52,477 nucleotides of DNA, from NCBI GenBank assembly GCA_028710495.1, contig JAQUST010000010.1, positions 2,481 through 54,957 on the forward strand, written 5' to 3'. A model generated the notes under the pieces. The model did no database searches. It worked only from the letters and a program-made list of their open reading frames with translations, and was not told the DNA's origin. Positions within the stretch are counted from its first letter, which is position 1; each line of letters begins with the position of its first letter. The stretch comes from Clostridia bacterium (GTDB lineage Bacteria > Bacillota > Clostridia > Christensenellales > CAG-917). The position numbers and the translations under genes were made by a program. Shown here one piece after another: positions 43,300 through 52,477 of this stretch.

Positions 43300-44100
43300 T
43301 TACGCCACCTCCACAGACATTATATCTTTATAATCAGACCAGTTGCGGAATGTTGAAATTTTGGAGAACTCACATTCTGCAAATGCTGTAAGCATAGCGT
43401 TGTCAGCAACATATATATTGAGTCCGTCAATTAGCAAATAGGTTTCTTCATTGCCCATAAACTCGACCTTTGACTTGTCGTACCACTTGAAAACGTCAAC
43501 GCCAAGAGATGGAAGATTGTTTGGATCTGAAGCTGAAATAATAACAGTTTCAAGACCTGTGCAACCCAAAAATGCGTAGTCGGCAATTGTTGTGACAGAT
43601 GCAGGAATATTGAAAGATGTCAAAGAGATGCATTTGTAGAAAGCAAAACCTTTGATTGTGGTAACGCTATCTGGCAGTGTAATAGAGGTGAGAGATTTGC
43701 ATCTTTCAAAAGCTCTGCCGTTTATTGTGTTAATTTGACTTCCTGCTTCAAATAAGACGGTAATTAATTTATCATTGGTTTCATCCTGACTGTTATTATA
43801 ACTAAAAACTTCATTAAGCGTAACTCCGTCCGGTGCGGGAGCAAAAAGTGCTTCTCCGATTTGAGTGACGGTGTAGGTTGTCCCATTGTTTGTAACGGTA
43901 GTTGGAATAATTGCATTTGCAAGATTCTTGTTGATAAGCACTGTCAGTGTGACGGTTTCACCTGCATCACTATTGTAGGTGTAGCCAAAATTTGTATCAC
44001 TAAAATCATACTTAACGGTGTCGTCATTGCAAGCTGTGAACATTGGTACTGACAAAACAAGTACAGCAATTATGCACAGGGAAATCACGATTTTTCGCAT
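43300..44100 (-). CDS. Leucine-rich-repeat (BspA-type) lipoprotein
   Basis: A 266-residue exported lipoprotein. The signal peptide ends in the lipobox VPMFTAC (Cys about residue 24), so it should be lipid-anchored outside. The central part (about 128-195) has three LRR_5/BspA-type repeats (INGRAFERCKSLTSITLPDSV, split here as TIKGFAFYKCISLTSFNIP and TIADYAFLGCTGLETVII), a fold used for surface adhesion. GGGGAGGA precedes the ATG, and a TTGCAA-17-TATAAT promoter lies just upstream. It is the first gene of the two-gene minus-strand operon with the symporter. Confidence 0.85.
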   Translation of the reverse strand: MRKIVISLCIIAVLVLSVPMFTACNDDTVKYDFSDTNFGYTYNSDAGETVTLTVLINKNLANAIIPTTVTNNGTTYTVTQIGEALFAPAPDGVTLNEVFSYNNSQDETNDKLITVLFEAGSQINTINGRAFERCKSLTSITLPDSVTTIKGFAFYKCISLTSFNIPASVTTIADYAFLGCTGLETVIISASDPNNLPSLGVDVFKWYDKSKVEFMGNEETYLLIDGLNIYVADNAMLTAFAECEFSKISTFRNWSDYKDIMSVEVA

Positions 44101-44131
44101 AAATCCTCCCCAGAATTAAGTTAATAGAAGT

Positions 44132-44160
44132 ATTATAACAAAAGTATATCTCGATTGCAA
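44132..44160 (-). promoter_or_regulatory. Sigma-A-type promoter of the lipoprotein-symporter operon
   Basis: On the minus strand TTGCAA (44160-44155), 17-bp spacer, TATAAT (44137-44132), about 30 bases before the ATG. Confidence 0.75.
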
Positions 44161-44530
44161 CATAAAAATTTTTATATATTGATTTACTGTCTTATATTAA
44201 AATCCTCACATTTCGCGTTCCGTTTTTTAGATCCCGAAGAAATTGTAACTTTCATCTGAAAGAAGAAATGAATAAAAAAATGAATGTCAAATTTTGGGGC
44301 AGAATTCATTGAAAACTCTACATATACTCGATAAAATTGTGTTCTCAATGTACTGCTCTAAAAATGTGGTTTGAAAAGTTGATTTTTATTTATTGATGTG
44401 ATAAAATTAGCCAATATCTTGCTATGCATATGTTACTAAATTTCGTTTTCGAATAGATATAAAAGATAAAATTCACAATCTCAGTTTGCTTTTGAATCTG
44501 AATTTTGTTTAGTGTCTGAGTGGAGGAATA
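44161..44530. other. Divergent intergenic region
   Basis: AT-rich, no credible gene. It holds the putative + strand promoter at 44379-44407 and the GGAGG ribosome site of the following gene. Confidence 0.5.
44379..44407 (+). promoter_or_regulatory. Sigma-A-type promoter of the Ig-like surface protein gene
   Basis: TTGATT (44379-44384), 17-bp spacer, TAAAAT (44402-44407). Confidence 0.55.
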
Positions 44531-47386
44531 ATGAAAAAATTGTTGATTGGAATGTTGCTTATAATTCCAGTTATTGTTATATTAATTGTCAGCGCTACGG
44601 CATCAATTGTGCAAGGAGCTCATATTGCAGTTGAGAGCGTTGTGCTTTATAAACCTGAAGTAAGCGGCGGTATTGTTGAAGTGGAAGAGCCTATTTTGGC
44701 TTATATTTCCGATGTCGGCGTTCAGCTTGAGGCTATTGTCTATCCCACACAAGCATCAAACAAAACGATAGAATGGAGCATCGAGAATGAAGCGGTCAAT
44801 CTTGGAGTCAAGGTTCTTTCTGTCGATAACAACGGATATGTTTCCTATTTTGGTTTGGGCACAGCGGATGTGGTTGCAACGGCTGAAGGAAATATAAAAG
44901 CGCGTTGCAGAATTTTGGTGACAAGCTCTGACGTTATGGGCATTTCAATCACGGATAACATACCTATGTCATTTGCTGTTGGCGAGAGAACGCAGCTTGA
45001 AGCGACACTAAATCCTGCGGATGCTGAAACGTCGCAAAGATATATCACTTGGAGTATAGTAAGCGGAAATTCAGTGGAAATTGACCAAAACGGAATTATT
45101 ACGGCAAAAAGCGCAGGAGATGTGACTGTTCGCGCTACATTGAAAAATCCACCTGAAAACTTAGCTGAAAACAAGCGTTTCGCAGATATAACGATATCGG
45201 TTATGAACAGAGCAGATACCGAAGTCTTCAATACTGATATGTTTACAATCAATGGCAGCGGTTATGATTTGAGAGATATTACTAATGACTTGTATGAAAA
45301 TCTCGCTTCAATTACTTATGAAACAAGTGTTGGAAGCATTTTAAGCAATCGCTATCTTTCTATTGATTATGCTGAAAACAACTCAGTTACAGCGACAATC
45401 ACAGGAAAAGTTGACGGAGTAGAAGTTGGAACCGTGGATATAGTGTTCAAAAAAATCTCATTCCGAAATAGTGATCTTTGGTCGCGACTTGCAGGTGAAG
45501 ACAAAGTTTATCTCACTTTGAGTAGCGCAGGTATTTATATCGATGTTATGTCCGAATTAGATGACGTTACAATTTCTTCATCAAATGAAAATATTGCCAA
45601 AATTGAAAACAATTATCTTGTCGCTAAAAGTGTTGGAGAAGCAATCATTAGTGCAACAAGCGGAAATTTGACCGAAAATTTTGTGGTCAAGGTTTTGCCT
45701 CCGATTTATGAAATTGACCTTGTTTACGACAACGTCGATGATGATATGGGCGTGCAAATGACTCGAGTGTTTGGAAGCAAAACGTATATCGCGGAAAACG
45801 GCGGAAGTTTGACTAACACGCTAAGCTTTGAGATTAACTCAATATATACTGTTGTGAACGGCGTAAATGCTATTGTAACCTCTACTGCCGATATTGCGGA
45901 ATATTATTATCTTTTGGATTGGGAACTTGACAGCCTCTCGAAATCGAAAGGATTTTCGATTTCAGAAAACGGAATGCTGACAATAGGTGCGGCTGATAAG
46001 GCTTCAGTCAAATTGAAAGCAAAATATCCTTTGTATGAGTCGGTAGAAATTTCTACTGTTTACAATGCTAAATTTATAGAAGATGGCGTAAACGTTGGTG
46101 TTGTGACAAAAGCGCAAAGAAATCAATGGGACGCGGAAAACAAAACAACACGCGAAATTGAGGACATTATAAATGCGGACACTCTTGCAGGATTTGATTA
46201 TGTCAATGCTCAGGCAAAAGCGCAATACGATGCAACAGGTGATAATGATGATTACGCAATAGTGCTTCATTCAGGCGTGATTATGAACAAAGTTGACAAA
46301 GATTTATATTGTAGCCTTTATGGAAACGGAAATACATTGCGTCAAACAAGAGAGGACGCAACATACAATGAAGCATTTTTTGGTGCAGAAGATTGTGCAA
46401 CATTGAAAGTGGTGGTAGATAATATCACAATTCAAAATGCAATAATCAGGGCTGCAAAAGCACTCGAAGAAGGACAGTCTCTATTTGACTATCGTTACTC
46501 AGGAAACGGTATCGTTGTTGACGGCAGAGAGAAATATTTTAAGAATAGTGCTCCAGGTGCTGATCGCTTGAAAAACATAAACATCAATTTTGTGATTGTT
46601 GAAAATGCTTACTATTGCGTGTTTCTCGCGGCGGCGGATGTTAATATCAATGGCGCAATCATACGAAACAGCGGTGCGCAATCACTATATATCAATACAA
46701 GTGTTCAAGATGTGGGCACCGGCACAAGTAAGAAGATTATGAATGCCGTTGTAAATCTCAAAAACAGTGTCTTCTCAAATGCAATCAATATGTCAATCGG
46801 TATTATCACCGAAGATTTGGATGAAAGCTATGATATTCTTGAAACTGTCATTATTGACGGACAAAGTGTTTCCAGACCAAAATATATCACTTATTTTGAG
46901 AGTGTGAGTGAAAGCACTGTGCATATTGACGGTTTCTGCGAAATTTACAACTGGAAGACTTCAAAAGAACTTGATTTTTCTTATGTTGCCGAATACGGAA
47001 TTGACAGCGATATGATTGGCGGTATGTTTAGGAGTCTTATCGATGACAACTGGGACACGATGGCTACATTGCTAAACGGCATCAATATTGGGCAATTCAT
47101 GTGTTTGAATAACGAAGGAGTCGCTGAATATCAGCTTGCCATCGGAAATATTGGTGTTCACTACCCAATGTCAGGTAAAATACCTGAAGCAGATTTGAAG
47201 GCAGTTGGCTTGACAGGATTTGTTGAAATGGATATAAGCAACTTTGCAAAGTATGCTCCAGATGCAAACACATTGCAATATCCGCTAGAATTTTATTGCT
47301 ATGACGTCACAAATCCAACGATTGGACCTGATGATGAATGCTTTGTGAACAGCGCTATGTTTAAGAGAATGATAAACGGGTTCTAA
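44531..47386 (+). CDS. Large surface protein with Ig-like (BIG2) domains and beta-helix-like region
   Basis: A 951-residue exported protein. An N-terminal hydrophobic segment (about 4-27) acts as signal or anchor. At least three bacterial Ig-like group 2 domains follow at about 33-130, 133-225 and 310-395, with marks such as VQLEAIVYPTQASNKTIEWS, LEATLNPADAETSQRYITWS and NGIITAKSAGDVTVRA. Residues about 580-800 (ININFVIVENAYYCVFLAAADVNING..) have the repeating short-strand pattern of a right-handed beta-helix, as in polysaccharide-binding or pectate-lyase-like proteins. There is no LPxTG or SLH motif, so attachment would rely on the N-terminal helix. GGAGG precedes ATG 44531. The gene stands alone and ends with a terminator. 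Confidence 0.8.
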   Translation: MKKLLIGMLLIIPVIVILIVSATASIVQGAHIAVESVVLYKPEVSGGIVEVEEPILAYISDVGVQLEAIVYPTQASNKTIEWSIENEAVNLGVKVLSVDNNGYVSYFGLGTADVVATAEGNIKARCRILVTSSDVMGISITDNIPMSFAVGERTQLEATLNPADAETSQRYITWSIVSGNSVEIDQNGIITAKSAGDVTVRATLKNPPENLAENKRFADITISVMNRADTEVFNTDMFTINGSGYDLRDITNDLYENLASITYETSVGSILSNRYLSIDYAENNSVTATITGKVDGVEVGTVDIVFKKISFRNSDLWSRLAGEDKVYLTLSSAGIYIDVMSELDDVTISSSNENIAKIENNYLVAKSVGEAIISATSGNLTENFVVKVLPPIYEIDLVYDNVDDDMGVQMTRVFGSKTYIAENGGSLTNTLSFEINSIYTVVNGVNAIVTSTADIAEYYYLLDWELDSLSKSKGFSISENGMLTIGAADKASVKLKAKYPLYESVEISTVYNAKFIEDGVNVGVVTKAQRNQWDAENKTTREIEDIINADTLAGFDYVNAQAKAQYDATGDNDDYAIVLHSGVIMNKVDKDLYCSLYGNGNTLRQTREDATYNEAFFGAEDCATLKVVVDNITIQNAIIRAAKALEEGQSLFDYRYSGNGIVVDGREKYFKNSAPGADRLKNININFVIVENAYYCVFLAAADVNINGAIIRNSGAQSLYINTSVQDVGTGTSKKIMNAVVNLKNSVFSNAINMSIGIITEDLDESYDILETVIIDGQSVSRPKYITYFESVSESTVHIDGFCEIYNWKTSKELDFSYVAEYGIDSDMIGGMFRSLIDDNWDTMATLLNGINIGQFMCLNNEGVAEYQLAIGNIGVHYPMSGKIPEADLKAVGLTGFVEMDISNFAKYAPDANTLQYPLEFYCYDVTNPTIGPDDECFVNSAMFKRMINGF

Positions 47387-47411
47387 AGCCTACAACATAT
47401 TTTTTTACGCG

Positions 47412-47443
47412 TGCTCGCCTGTATGTAGGCGAGCATCTTGTTT
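47412..47443 (+). terminator. Intrinsic terminator of the Ig-like surface protein gene
   Basis: TGCTCGCCT (47412-47420) with AGGCGAGCA (47427-47435), then TCTTGTTTCTTT. Confidence 0.75.
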
Positions 47444-47514
47444 CTTTGATACAAAATAATTTTGAATATTTTTCAGAATAAGGATAGAAAATTTGTTTTT
47501 AAGAAATAGTGTAA

Positions 47515-47543
47515 TTGTAAAAACCGATAACTTGCGTTATAGT
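47515..47543 (+). promoter_or_regulatory. Sigma-A-type promoter of comM-dprA-topA
   Basis: TTGTAA (47515-47520), 17-bp spacer, TATAGT (47538-47543), about 125 bases before comM. Confidence 0.6.
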
Positions 47544-47667
47544 ATGAGTAAATGTCGGTTGTAATTTTTACAGTTAAGGATTTTACAAAGAATAATTGAA
47601 AAATCCATATGTATTTCACAAAATTTTCACAAAGGTGTGGAAAAATTGTTTATGATAAGAGGTAAAT

Positions 47668-49197
47668 ATGTTAGCAAAAGTGAAAAGCTTTGCATTGGAC
47701 GGGCTGCTAGGATATCCTATTGATGTTGAAATGGATATAAATAGCGGTTTGCCATCATTTGAAATGGTGGGACTTGCGAGCACGGCTACAAAAGAATCAA
47801 AAGAGCGCATAAGGTCTGCAGTCAAAAATTCGGGGTTTATGTATCCGACTAAGCGCATAACTATCAATCTAGCGCCTGCGGACACAAAGAAAGAGGGTCC
47901 TTCATTTGATTTAGCCATCGCTGTTGCAATGCTTATTGCTTCGGGGCAGTTGCTTTCTGCAAATTATAAGGATTTTATTTTTTTGGGAGAACTGTCACTT
48001 GACGGAACGCTTCGACACATAAATGGTGTTATGCCTATTATTATTTCTGCAATGCAAGCAGGATACAAAAAGTTTGTGCTTTCTGATGACAATGCAAAAG
48101 AAGCAAGTTACGTTGAAGGAATTGAGGCTTATTCTTTTCAAAACTTGAAAGGGGTAGCAGAATTTTTGAACGGAGCATCAGCTCAGATGTTGGTGCAAAA
48201 TAGCTTTGAAGCAAGTCGAAATGCTCACGGCTACGGAGTCGACTTTGCTGATGTAAAAGGGCAATCAACTGCCAAAAGAGCACTTGAAATTGCAGTCAGC
48301 GGTGGACATAATATCATTATGATAGGACCTCCCGGTGCTGGAAAAACAATGCTTGCTAAGTGTGTGCCGACTATAATGCCTGAGATGACGTTTGAAGAAG
48401 CAATTGAAGTAACGAAAGTTCACAGCATCGCGGGAACGCTTGACGAAAATATTGGAATTGTGACAACAAGACCCTTTCGGTCGCCACATCATACCACGAC
48501 TGTTCCTGCACTTATAGGCGGAGGAAGCAAAGCAAAACCGGGTGAAGTCAGTCTTGCGAACCATGGCGTATTATTTCTAGATGAGATGCCTGAGTATAGC
48601 AGATATGCGCTTGAAACTCTGCGTCAACCGCTTGAAGACAGAGTTGTATCGGTCTCCCGAATGGTGAGAACTGTTGAATATCCTGCAAATTTTATGCTGG
48701 TGGCAAGTATGAACCCTTGCCCATGTGGCAATTATGGCTCTAAAACGCAAATATGCCGTTGCTCGGTGCAACAGATACATAGTTATTTATCAAAGCTCAG
48801 CGGGCCTCTCCTTGACCGCATAGACCTGCAAATCGAGGTTGATTCGGTAAGTTATGATGAATTCCGAACTCAAAGAGTGGAAGAAAGCTCTGCCAAAATA
48901 AAGGAACGCACAGACCACGCAAGAGAAATTCAACGCGAGCGTTTCAAAGATGATACGATTTTGACAAATGCGGAGATGAATGAAAAGCACCTCAAAAAAT
49001 ATTGTCAAATTGATGAAAACGGTGAGAGACTACTACAAAAAGCTTTTGAAAGACTAAACCTCAGCGCAAGAGGAACAACTCGAATTCTCAAAGTAGCGCG
49101 CACAATCGCCGATTTGGAAGGTAGCGAAGATATAAAAAATACACACTTAGCTGAAGCAATACAATACCGTCAGCTTGACAGGAAGTATAATGGCTAA
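47668..49197 (+). CDS. comM: Mg-chelatase-like AAA ATPase ComM/YifB
   Basis: AAA+ ATPase of the YifB/ComM family. In transformable bacteria ComM is a hexameric branch-migration helicase in homologous recombination. The 509 residues have the N-terminal Lon-substrate-like domain (LDGLLGYPIDVEMDINSGLPSFEMVGL), Walker A GPPGAGKT (220-227), and FRSPHHTTT. The later part includes GVLFLDEMPEY, the Cys-rich NPCPCGNYG..TQICRCS and the end domain with LSARGTTRILKVARTIADLEG. AGAGGT precedes ATG 47668. It overlaps dprA by 8 bases; the comM-dprA-topA order is common in Firmicutes. Confidence 0.94.
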   Translation: MLAKVKSFALDGLLGYPIDVEMDINSGLPSFEMVGLASTATKESKERIRSAVKNSGFMYPTKRITINLAPADTKKEGPSFDLAIAVAMLIASGQLLSANYKDFIFLGELSLDGTLRHINGVMPIIISAMQAGYKKFVLSDDNAKEASYVEGIEAYSFQNLKGVAEFLNGASAQMLVQNSFEASRNAHGYGVDFADVKGQSTAKRALEIAVSGGHNIIMIGPPGAGKTMLAKCVPTIMPEMTFEEAIEVTKVHSIAGTLDENIGIVTTRPFRSPHHTTTVPALIGGGSKAKPGEVSLANHGVLFLDEMPEYSRYALETLRQPLEDRVVSVSRMVRTVEYPANFMLVASMNPCPCGNYGSKTQICRCSVQQIHSYLSKLSGPLLDRIDLQIEVDSVSYDEFRTQRVEESSAKIKERTDHAREIQRERFKDDTILTNAEMNEKHLKKYCQIDENGERLLQKAFERLNLSARGTTRILKVARTIADLEGSEDIKNTHLAEAIQYRQLDRKYNG

Positions 49198-50281
49198 ATT
49201 CGATTTGACGAAATCAGCGCTCATTGCGCTTTCAATGCTTGAGATTTCAAACAAGAAAAAAGAAAAGATTTTGTCTTGTGTGAATGAGCCGAGTGAGCTT
49301 ATTGCGAACCCAAAAAAGTGCAAAGAAATACTCTTGAAGCAAACTACTGATGCGGTATATATTGAATTTCTGAGTTTTGTTGAAAGAATGGAAGCCATTG
49401 CAAACAGACTGCAAAATGAAGATGTTGAAGTTATAACTTTGTTTGATGAAAACTATCCGAACAATCTTCGTGATATCATAGAAGCACCTATTGTGTTATA
49501 CTGCAAAGGCAACACTGCGCTTTTAGATAAAAGAGCCATTGCGGTGGTGGGAACAAGACGCCCGACAAGATACGGTCAAAAAATTACTGAGGAATTTACA
49601 CGGGAATTCGCACGAGCGGATTTGGTGGTTGTTTCAGGCTTCGCAAGAGGCAGTGACAGCATTGCACACCGAGTGTGCGTAGAGGAAAACTGTCCGACAA
49701 TAGCGGTGTTTGGTTCAGGTCTTAATGTGTGTTATCCTGCTGAAAACAGAGAGTTGCTGAGTGGAATATTGTCACACGGCGGACTTATAATCAGCGAATA
49801 TGCGTTGGATGTCAAACCATTGTCTTATCACTTTCCTGACCGCAATCGAATTATAAGCGGATTATCGGAGGGAGTGTTTTTGGCAGAAGCGTCAGAAAAG
49901 AGTGGCTCACTCATCACAATCGGTTGCGCAACGGAGCAAGGAAGAGAAATTTTTGTTGTTCCAGGCAACATTAATTCACCGGCAAGTGAGGGAAGCAATC
50001 AAGTTTTACGCTCAATGCAGGGCGCATTGGTGTTGACTGCAGAAGATGTACTTTCGGGACTTGGAGTTTATGCGAAAAAACCAGTGCAAGAACAAGCAAT
50101 TCAGCTCAATTTTATCGAGCAACAACTTGTAGACTCGCTATACGAAGGCGATTTACATTTTGAGGAATTGTTGAATATAGCAAAATGTTCCGCAAGCGAG
50201 TTGAGTTCAATGCTTATGAATATGGAACTTTGCGGAGTTATCGAAAAATTGGCAGGAAATTACTTCGTGCTATGCAAATAA
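49190..50281 (+). CDS. dprA: DNA-processing protein DprA (Smf)
   Basis: Loads RecA on incoming single-stranded DNA during transformation. The 363 residues have an N-terminal helical domain, the Rossmann-like core with VVGTRRPTRYG, VSGFARGSDSIAH, VFGSGLNVCYPAENREL and SEGVFLAEASEKSGSLIT, and a C-terminal winged-helix-like region (about 300-363). I start at ATG 49190 after AGGA, not TTG 49175. It is coupled to comM upstream and lies 10 bases before topA. Few other competence genes are in the window, so it may serve general recombination. Confidence 0.95.
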   Translation: MAKFDLTKSALIALSMLEISNKKKEKILSCVNEPSELIANPKKCKEILLKQTTDAVYIEFLSFVERMEAIANRLQNEDVEVITLFDENYPNNLRDIIEAPIVLYCKGNTALLDKRAIAVVGTRRPTRYGQKITEEFTREFARADLVVVSGFARGSDSIAHRVCVEENCPTIAVFGSGLNVCYPAENRELLSGILSHGGLIISEYALDVKPLSYHFPDRNRIISGLSEGVFLAEASEKSGSLITIGCATEQGREIFVVPGNINSPASEGSNQVLRSMQGALVLTAEDVLSGLGVYAKKPVQEQAIQLNFIEQQLVDSLYEGDLHFEELLNIAKCSASELSSMLMNMELCGVIEKLAGNYFVLCK

Positions 50282-50291
50282 AGGAGAAAGA

Positions 50292-52391
50292 ATGAAGAGA
50301 CTTATTATCGTCGAATCCCCATCAAAAGCGAAAACTATTCAAAAATATCTAGGTGGAGACATTGCTGTTTTGGCATCAAAAGGTCACGTTTGCGACTTGC
50401 CACAACGCAGTCTTGGCATTGATGTTGAGCACCATTTCAAACCGGAGTACGTTGTGACTCCGGATAAAGTGGACACTATAAAAAAACTTGCGGCTGCAGT
50501 CAAAAAATATGACGAAGTCTATTTAGCAACTGACCCGGATCGCGAGGGAGAAGCTATCAGTTGGCATTTGAAAAATACATTGGGAATTGAGGGAGACAAG
50601 GTCAGAGTTGAGTTCCATGAAATTTCACCAAAGGCAGTTCGGAAAGCACTTGAAGAACCACGAAGCATAGACATGAACATTGTTGACTCTCAGCAAGCGA
50701 GAAGAGTATTAGACCGCTTGGTCGGTTACAAAATTTCGCCGATTCTTTCAAAAAAAATACGCGGTGGAGCATCAGCAGGACGCGTGCAGTCCGCGGCGTT
50801 GAAAATGATTGTTGAGCGTGAAAAGGAAATACGAGCCTTTGTGCCTGAGGAATATTGGAATATTTTTGCGTTGCTAACAAAAGACGGAGATAAAAAAAGA
50901 AATCTATTTAAGGCTGCTTTTGCAGATATAAATGGAAAGAAAGTCAAAGTGACTGACAAAACTTTGGCAGATGAAGTTCTTTCAGCGCTCAAAACTGCAA
51001 AATATTCAGTAGACAATGTGAAAAAAGGAACTTCGTCTTCAAAGCCTGCTCCTCCATTCACAACAAGCACGATGCAACAAGAAGCAAGCCATAAGCTCAA
51101 TATGACTGCAGAAAGGTCAATTCGCGTTGCGCAACAGCTTTATGAAGGAATAAATGTTGAAGGTCAAGGATTGACAGCACTTATCACATACATTCGTACT
51201 GACAGCGTGCGAGTTTCTCCTGATTTTGCAATTGATTCGCTTTCGTTTATTGCGCAAAACTATGGCAAAGAGTATGCACCGTCAAAACAAAATTTTTATA
51301 AAACAAAAGATTCCGCCCAAGATGCCCACGAAGCAATCCGTCCGATTTCACTCGATCAAACTCCCAAAGAGCTTGAAGGAAAAATTGACCGTGACCAATA
51401 TCGATTGTACAAACTTATTTATGAGCGCTATCTTGCATCACAAATGAAAGACGCTTTGTACAATGTAATGAACGTTCATATAGTAGGTGAAAACGAAGGA
51501 AAAGAATACGGATTTACGTTGAAAGGAAGAAGTGTTTTGTTCAAAGGCTACACTGCGGTTTATTCAGTAACAGTTGAAAACGATGAAGATGACAATACGA
51601 TTGCAACACTTCCCGACTTGAACGAAGGGGAGAAGCTATCACTTGAAAAGCTTGAGCACGAACAAAAGTTTACAAAACCGCCTGCGCGCTATTCAGATGC
51701 AACGCTTGTCAAAGCTATGGAAGAAAACGGAATTGGTCGTCCAAGCACGTATGCTTCAATCATTTCAGTACTTTCAAAGCGTGAATACACTTCAAAAGAA
51801 GGTAAAAATATTTTACCAACAACACTTGGAGAAGCGGTTTGTGAGTATATGGAAAAATTCTTCTCCGACATTATGAATTTGAGCTTTACCGCCAGAATGG
51901 AAGGAGCGCTTGACAAAATTGCAGAAGGCGGACAACAATGGTATGAGCTTATTGAAGCTTTTTACCCAATATTAATGAAAAGAATAGAGGTGGCTATGAA
52001 AAATAGTGGAACAGAAAAATTACCTGATGAGGTAAGTGAAGTTGTGTGTGACAAATGTGGAGCAAAAATGGTTGTTAAAGAGGGAAAATACGGAAAATTC
52101 CTTGCTTGCCCAAACTATCCAAAATGCAAAAACATTAAGAAAATCATCGAAAGTGTTGGAAAATGCCCGAAATGTGGTGGGGATGTTGTGAAAAAAGTCA
52201 CAAAAACAGGCAAAACTTTCTACGGATGTGGCAATTATCCAAATTGCGACTTCTTATCATGGGATTTGCCAGCGCCATATTATTGTCCTGAATGCAATTC
52301 AATAATGCGAATAACGACAAAAGACGGTGTAAAATCTTATGTCTGCACATCAAAAACTTGCAGTCACAAAGAAATTGTTGAAGAATCATAA
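50292..52391 (+). CDS. topA: DNA topoisomerase I
   Basis: Type IA topoisomerase that relaxes negative supercoils. The 699-residue length is normal. The Toprim domain begins with LIIVESPSKAKTIQKYL and holds the acidic TDPDREGEAISWH. The active-site tyrosine is Y300 (LITYIRTDS), and GIGRPSTYASI is present. Three C-terminal four-Cys zinc ribbons (about 580-695) follow: CDKCGAK...CPNYPKC, CPKCGGD...CGNYPNC and CPECN...CTSKTC. AAAGGAGAAAG precedes ATG 50292. The last 86 bases of the window after it are AT-rich without visible features. Confidence 0.97.
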   Translation: MKRLIIVESPSKAKTIQKYLGGDIAVLASKGHVCDLPQRSLGIDVEHHFKPEYVVTPDKVDTIKKLAAAVKKYDEVYLATDPDREGEAISWHLKNTLGIEGDKVRVEFHEISPKAVRKALEEPRSIDMNIVDSQQARRVLDRLVGYKISPILSKKIRGGASAGRVQSAALKMIVEREKEIRAFVPEEYWNIFALLTKDGDKKRNLFKAAFADINGKKVKVTDKTLADEVLSALKTAKYSVDNVKKGTSSSKPAPPFTTSTMQQEASHKLNMTAERSIRVAQQLYEGINVEGQGLTALITYIRTDSVRVSPDFAIDSLSFIAQNYGKEYAPSKQNFYKTKDSAQDAHEAIRPISLDQTPKELEGKIDRDQYRLYKLIYERYLASQMKDALYNVMNVHIVGENEGKEYGFTLKGRSVLFKGYTAVYSVTVENDEDDNTIATLPDLNEGEKLSLEKLEHEQKFTKPPARYSDATLVKAMEENGIGRPSTYASIISVLSKREYTSKEGKNILPTTLGEAVCEYMEKFFSDIMNLSFTARMEGALDKIAEGGQQWYELIEAFYPILMKRIEVAMKNSGTEKLPDEVSEVVCDKCGAKMVVKEGKYGKFLACPNYPKCKNIKKIIESVGKCPKCGGDVVKKVTKTGKTFYGCGNYPNCDFLSWDLPAPYYCPECNSIMRITTKDGVKSYVCTSKTCSHKEIVEES

Positions 52392-52477
52392 CAAAGTTGA
52401 AGAATCACAACAAACAGATTTTAATATAAATTTTTGTGAAACTATTTTCAATTTGAGAAATTGAATTGACTATTAGT

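Noticed and set aside
1-52477. Mycoplasma-like code (TGA as Trp), suspected from the AT-richness
   Set aside because: xseA, dnaK-independent genes such as pgsA's neighbour xseA and spoIIIAD end naturally at TGA where the next gene begins, and conserved Trp positions use TGG.

Overview
The window comes from an AT-rich, endospore-forming Firmicute of clostridial type. It carries a complete spoIIIAA-AH set and uses TGA as a stop. The gene neighbourhoods are classic for the phylum: pepP-type peptidase/efp/spoIIIA/asp23/nusB/folD/xseA/xseB/ispA and comM/dprA/topA. AGGAGG-type ribosome sites are common and TTG starts occur. Nearly all genes lie on the + strand. The species cannot be named from sequence alone; an uncultured gut-type clostridial lineage is a guess.

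Region 1 (1-23.4 kb) is housekeeping and sporulation: ftsK, a short ftsK paralogue, rimO, pgsA, a shortened cinA, recA, rny, a shortened Xaa-Pro peptidase, efp, spoIIIAA-AH, asp23, nusB, folD, xseA, xseB, ispA and an orphan hisA-like gene whose N-terminal catalytic Asp is Asn. Two tRNA genes (Cys-GCA, Leu-TAA), each with its own terminator, close the region. Intergenic tandem repeats of 36 bp (after pgsA) and 8 bp (inside the spoIIIA cluster) stand out.

Region 2 (23.7-40.8 kb) is accessory and is the most unusual part. It encodes, in order: a protein with a degenerate EAL domain and C-terminal G-[YF]-x-D-E-x-G-x-W repeats; a membrane-anchored protein; two large paralogous exported proteins with TasA/camelysin-like, SipW-type signal peptides; a SipW-like (Ser-His-Asp) signal peptidase with a histone-H1-like tail; a membrane-anchored McrB-type AAA+ ATPase; a 935-residue DUF2357-like protein with two 'DPWALSS' modules; and a second SipW-like peptidase. 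The three exported or anchored proteins share a C-terminal VIW[FI]EG[TS]D motif, and the two peptidases share a cytoplasmic LDELSDDEK motif. Long leaders, strong sigma-A promoters, a repeated hairpin-plus-GGCAAWAAGCAT leader element, a roughly 670-bp array of a 13-bp repeat and alternating purine-pyrimidine tracts surround these genes. I infer a dedicated surface-fibre export/assembly system in which an ATPase/DUF2357 pair has been taken over from McrBC-like machinery. This is an inference from sequence and gene order.

Region 3 (40.8-52.5 kb) has a non-coding stretch with a candidate structured RNA and a 23-codon ORF. It continues with a minus-strand lipoprotein/GPH-symporter pair, a large Ig-like/beta-helix surface protein, and comM-dprA-topA.
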